From JAWLDB01 sp041686915 (GTDB lineage Bacteria; Bacillota; UBA994; UBA5500), in contig JAWLDB010000005.1 in NCBI GenBank assembly GCA_041686915.1, positions 1 to 49,366 of the forward strand: a DNA stretch of 49,366 bases, written 5' to 3'. Each line of letters starts with the position of its first letter. The stretch's first letter is position 1. Positions 49,283 through 49,366 of this stretch are shown in pieces. The notes below the pieces were generated by a model. That model ran no database searches. It saw only the letters and a list, made by a program, of their open reading frames with translations, and was not told where the DNA came from. Both the position numbers and the translations under genes were made by a program.

Positions 49283-49366
49283 AGTTCTCGCGGTCAATCC
49301 GAAAACGGCGATTTTGATCCTTGAAAACTGAACAATGATGGACCAGATGCAAATTTGGTTTATGAG
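49283..49366 (+). other. Probable 5' leader of an rRNA operon, cut by the window end
   Basis: GATCCTTGAAAACTGAACAA at 49316-49335 is the leader string commonly found just before 16S rRNA in Firmicutes. The final TTTATGAG is what precedes AGTTTGATCCTGG, the 16S 5' end, but that sequence itself is outside the window. Confidence 0.75.

Overview
The window looks like chromosome of a spore-forming, Gram-positive Firmicute of the Clostridia type, probably a Desulfotomaculum/Peptococcaceae-like lineage. Evidence: Spo0F with a sigma-H-type promoter, two T-box leaders on aminoacyl-tRNA synthetase genes, archaeal-type AspRS, FabK, the YlqG/YlqH-like pair, an S-layer-like protein ending in a copper-amine-oxidase-N-type domain, AGGAGG ribosome binding sites and frequent GTG/TTG starts. 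The exact lineage is inference; no 16S sequence is present, although the window stops where one appears to begin.

Layout. 1-3.76 kb: a long gene-free leader and a 1018-residue secreted S-layer-like protein. 3.85-18 kb: the conserved block spo0F ... tal-glpX-rho-rpmE-DUF1385-prfA-prmC. Between spo0F and tal sit five genes for the last steps of lysine fermentation (kal, kce, atoD, atoA, thiolase). An M23/LysM peptidase and a radical SAM protein lie between rho and rpmE. 18-20.1 kb: iscR-iscS-iscU iron-sulfur operon with IscR-like boxes. 20.2-24.4 kb: a coiled-coil protein, then leftward aspS (Asp T-box) and murC. 24.6-28.8 kb: YprB-like exonuclease, YerC, CoA-binding protein, TPM-domain protein, LemA, and a half-size GDT1 transporter with a small membrane partner. 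28.8-36.7 kb: argS (Arg T-box), FliK/FlhB-like pair, Nudix, a two-component system, M24 peptidase and murB. 36.7-41.4 kb: leftward MerR-GNAT regulator, C_GCAxxG_C_C protein, tRNA-Pro(CGG), dusB and an unknown 325-residue protein. 41.4-46.7 kb: the fatty acid operon fabH-fabK-fabD-fabG-acpP-fabF. 46.7-49.1 kb: two unknown proteins and greA. The right edge has tandem promoters and what looks like an rRNA operon leader.

How the genes fit together. Kce makes 3-aminobutyryl-CoA and acetoacetate, Kal deaminates the former to crotonyl-CoA, AtoDA activates acetoacetate, and the thiolase yields acetyl-CoA; the upstream lysine steps are not in the window. IscR-IscS-IscU can supply clusters to the radical SAM protein. 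The fab genes cover malonyl transfer, initiation, elongation and two reductions, but no dehydratase (fabZ) or acetyl-CoA carboxylase is present.

The most notable non-coding signals are: (i) a family of palindromic repeats with a GTAG/CTAC foot, resembling REP elements, in several intergenic gaps and once as a 53-bp tandem; (ii) two pairs of TTGTGCACAA-like boxes with identical 12-bp internal spacing bracketing the fab promoter; (iii) IscR-like boxes upstream of iscR and one partial match in front of an unknown HTH gene; (iv) a hairpin that would bury the ribosome binding site of the unknown gene at 47.4 kb; (v) a long structured leader before greA. All assignments come from reading the sequence and remembered family features; no database search was run.
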